A stretch of 5,087 nucleotides of DNA, taken from Anaeromyxobacter dehalogenans (GTDB taxonomy: Bacteria > Myxococcota_A > UBA9042 > DTJE01). The DNA lies in contig DYKK01000252.1 in assembly GCA_020722625.1 (NCBI GenBank), forward strand, positions 1 through 5,087. Reading direction: 5' to 3'. Made by a program: the position numbers and the translations under genes. The notes under the pieces are model-generated. The model had not been told where the DNA came from. It saw nothing but the letters and a program-made list of their open reading frames with translations, and searched no databases. Positions 3,700 to 5,087 of the stretch are shown in pieces (the first letter of the stretch is position 1; every line of letters begins with the position of its first letter).

Positions 3700-5087
3700 T
3701 TGAAGGCGCATCTCTCGTGGACCGCGGTGCTGGTGGGGGTGGGGCTCGTCGGGGGCGCCCGCGCGGACGGGGACCCGTTCTCGACCTTCCTCGACACCGA
3801 GTCCATCGGGGCCGCGGCCTTTCGCAAGGCGCACCCCGAGTGGGACGGGCGGGGGGTGGTCATCGCGGTCCTCGACACGGGCGTGGACATGGGGGTCCAG
3901 GGCCTCGAGTCCACGACCGAGGGCGACGTCAAGGTCATCGAGGCCCGGGACTTCACGGGCGAGGCCACCGTCGAGTGCGAGCAGGCGGTCCCGGAGGGCG
4001 AGGGGGGTCAGGTCCTCTACCGCACCCGGGCGGGCTTCGTGCGCGACGGGATCGGTCCGGCCGCGGTCCTGCGGCCGCCGGTGTTCCTGGGGTTCCTCGA
4101 GGAATCGCGGTTCCGGGACGCGGCGGTGCAGGACCTCAACGGAAACGGGCGCAACGACGACCGGTTCGCGGTCGTGCTCTTCCGGGACGGTTCCGGAGAG
4201 TGGGTCGCGGTCGTGGACCGGGACGGCGACGGGGACGTCTCGGGCGAGGACGTTCATCGTTCGTATTCAAAGGACCTCAGCCCCTTGCGCCTCGCCGGGC
4301 ACGACCCCACCCGCGGCCTCGCCGCCGCGAGCATGGCCGTGACCATCGAGGTCTCGGATTCGGGGCCGAAGCGCGTGGAGTTCCACATCCCGACGGGGAG
4401 CCACGGCACCCACGTGGCCGGGATCGCGGCGGGGTTCCGGCTCAACGGCGTGGAGGGGCGGGACGGCATCGCGCCGGGCGCTCGCGTGATGTCGCTGAAG
4501 ATCGGGGACAACCGCCTGTCCGGGGGCGCTACGGTGACCGAGAGCATGAAACGGGCCCTGGAGTTTGCGGGCCGGTGGGCGCGGGAACATCGCGTGCCGG
4601 TCGTCGTGAACATGAGTTACGGCGTGGGCTCGGAACTGGAGGGGGAGGCCGATATCGAGCGGTTCGTGAACCGCTTCGCGGAGGAGAACCCGGGGGTCGT
4701 GATGGTGTTCTCGGCGGGAAACGGGGGGCCGGGCCTCTCGACCGTGGGGTCTCCGGCCGCGGCGCTGCACGCGATCTCGGTCGGGGCGGTCGTGAGCCCG
4801 CAAAGCGCGCGGGACCTGCTCGGGGCCGATGTCCGGACGACGCAGGTGTTCCACTTCTCGTCGCGGGGCGGTGAACTGGCCAAGCCGGACGTGTGCGCGC
4901 CGGGGATCGCCTCGTCGTCGGTGCCGAACTGGGAGAAGGCCGACCTCTTCCGGGGGACGAGCATGGCGGCCCCGCAGGTCGCCGGGGCGGCCGCGCTCTT
5001 GCTCTCGGCGCTCCAGGGCCGCGACCGGGGGTCTGCGGGAGCGGGCAAGCGGGCCCCCGGTGGGTTGGAGGGGGTGGGTGGGCGGGC
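3700..5087 (+). CDS. Secreted tripeptidyl-peptidase-II-like subtilase (S8), 3' end missing
   Basis: The frame is open for 462 codons and runs off the window. Residues 1-22 form a signal peptide (Lys2, hydrophobic core, ARA cleavage before Asp23). The catalytic triad is complete: Asp59 in AVLDTGVD, His235 in GSHGTHVAGIAAG and Ser421 in GTSMAAP, with oxyanion Asn341 in SAGNGG. Asp and His are 176 residues apart, far more than in subtilisin, as in tripeptidyl-peptidase II. Blocks such as GAAAFRKAHPEWDGRG (37-52), SLKIGDNRLS (265-274), LSTVGSP (346-352), VGAVVSP (361-367) and SVPNW (407-411) match remembered TPP-II sequence closely. The insert contains an EF-hand-like loop DRDGDGDVSGED (173-184) and a related DLNGNG (145-150). 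It probably cleaves peptides outside the cytoplasm; exo- versus endopeptidase action cannot be told from this part. The last 20 or so residues become Gly/Arg-rich, unlike TPP-II. The start is TTG by its SD. Confidence 0.92.
   Translation, partial: MKAHLSWTAVLVGVGLVGGARADGDPFSTFLDTESIGAAAFRKAHPEWDGRGVVIAVLDTGVDMGVQGLESTTEGDVKVIEARDFTGEATVECEQAVPEGEGGQVLYRTRAGFVRDGIGPAAVLRPPVFLGFLEESRFRDAAVQDLNGNGRNDDRFAVVLFRDGSGEWVAVVDRDGDGDVSGEDVHRSYSKDLSPLRLAGHDPTRGLAAASMAVTIEVSDSGPKRVEFHIPTGSHGTHVAGIAAGFRLNGVEGRDGIAPGARVMSLKIGDNRLSGGATVTESMKRALEFAGRWAREHRVPVVVNMSYGVGSELEGEADIERFVNRFAEENPGVVMVFSAGNGGPGLSTVGSPAAALHAISVGAVVSPQSARDLLGADVRTTQVFHFSSRGGELAKPDVCAPGIASSSVPNWEKADLFRGTSMAAPQVAGAAALLLSALQGRDRGSAGAGKRAPGGLEGVGGR
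5062..5086 (+). other. G-quadruplex motif inside the protease gene
   Basis: Five runs of at least three G (5062-5064, 5070-5074, 5076-5078, 5080-5082, 5084-5086) with loops of one to five bases fit the canonical G4 pattern on the coding strand. They encode the Gly-rich stretch after the catalytic Ser. Confidence 0.6.

Noticed and set aside
3594..4874. 426-codon plus-strand frame over the protease gene
   Set aside because: It is an out-of-frame shadow of the subtilase, dominated by Arg and Gly with no motif.

Overview
This is a GC-rich bacterial window (about 70% G+C by eye, strong G/C bias at third codon positions). GTG and TTG starts, Shine-Dalgarno (SD) sites and tightly packed genes mark it as bacterial. 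No single gene fixes the phylum. A secreted tripeptidyl-peptidase-II-like subtilase, a GH114-type protein and a PilZ protein together would suit Acidobacteriota, Planctomycetota or Myxococcota, but that is a guess from gene content.

Layout. Positions 1-403 carry no convincing gene; they hold a composite repeat (about 149-297) ending in heptad repeats, then a short AT-rich stretch. Positions 404-3295 form one minus-strand operon of four genes, in transcription order: a secreted GH114/TM1410-like glycosidase (3295-2303), a single-domain PilZ protein (2306-1938), a dihydroorotate dehydrogenase pyrD (1933-926) and a very short FAD-fold protein (910-404). The first junction is a 4-base ATGA overlap, the second a 4-base gap, and the third a 15-base gap with both genes in the same reading frame. 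Positions 3296-3699 are a divergent intergenic region holding a second, inverted copy of the repeat plus two inverted repeats. From 3700 to the right edge runs a plus-strand gene, open at the edge, for a secreted subtilisin-family protease that closely resembles tripeptidyl-peptidase II.

How the genes may work together. Pyrimidine synthesis (pyrD) is housekeeping. The coupled GH114 and PilZ genes suggest c-di-GMP-linked handling of an extracellular polysaccharide, which is inference. The protease is divergently transcribed and probably independent.

The most unusual points are four. (1) A related ~150-bp repeat flanks the four-gene operon in inverted orientation; 100 bases align without a gap at 77 matches by hand count, and both copies end in G-quadruplex-capable heptads. 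(2) The PyrD is class 2 in overall layout but has Cys where class 2 enzymes have catalytic Ser. (3) The adjoining 168-residue protein keeps both FAD-binding ends of a disulphide-reductase-type flavoprotein but lacks the redox-cysteine and NAD segments, and only one UAG codon separates it in frame from PyrD. (4) The TPP-II-like protease has a signal peptide and an EF-hand-like loop in its Asp-His insert.
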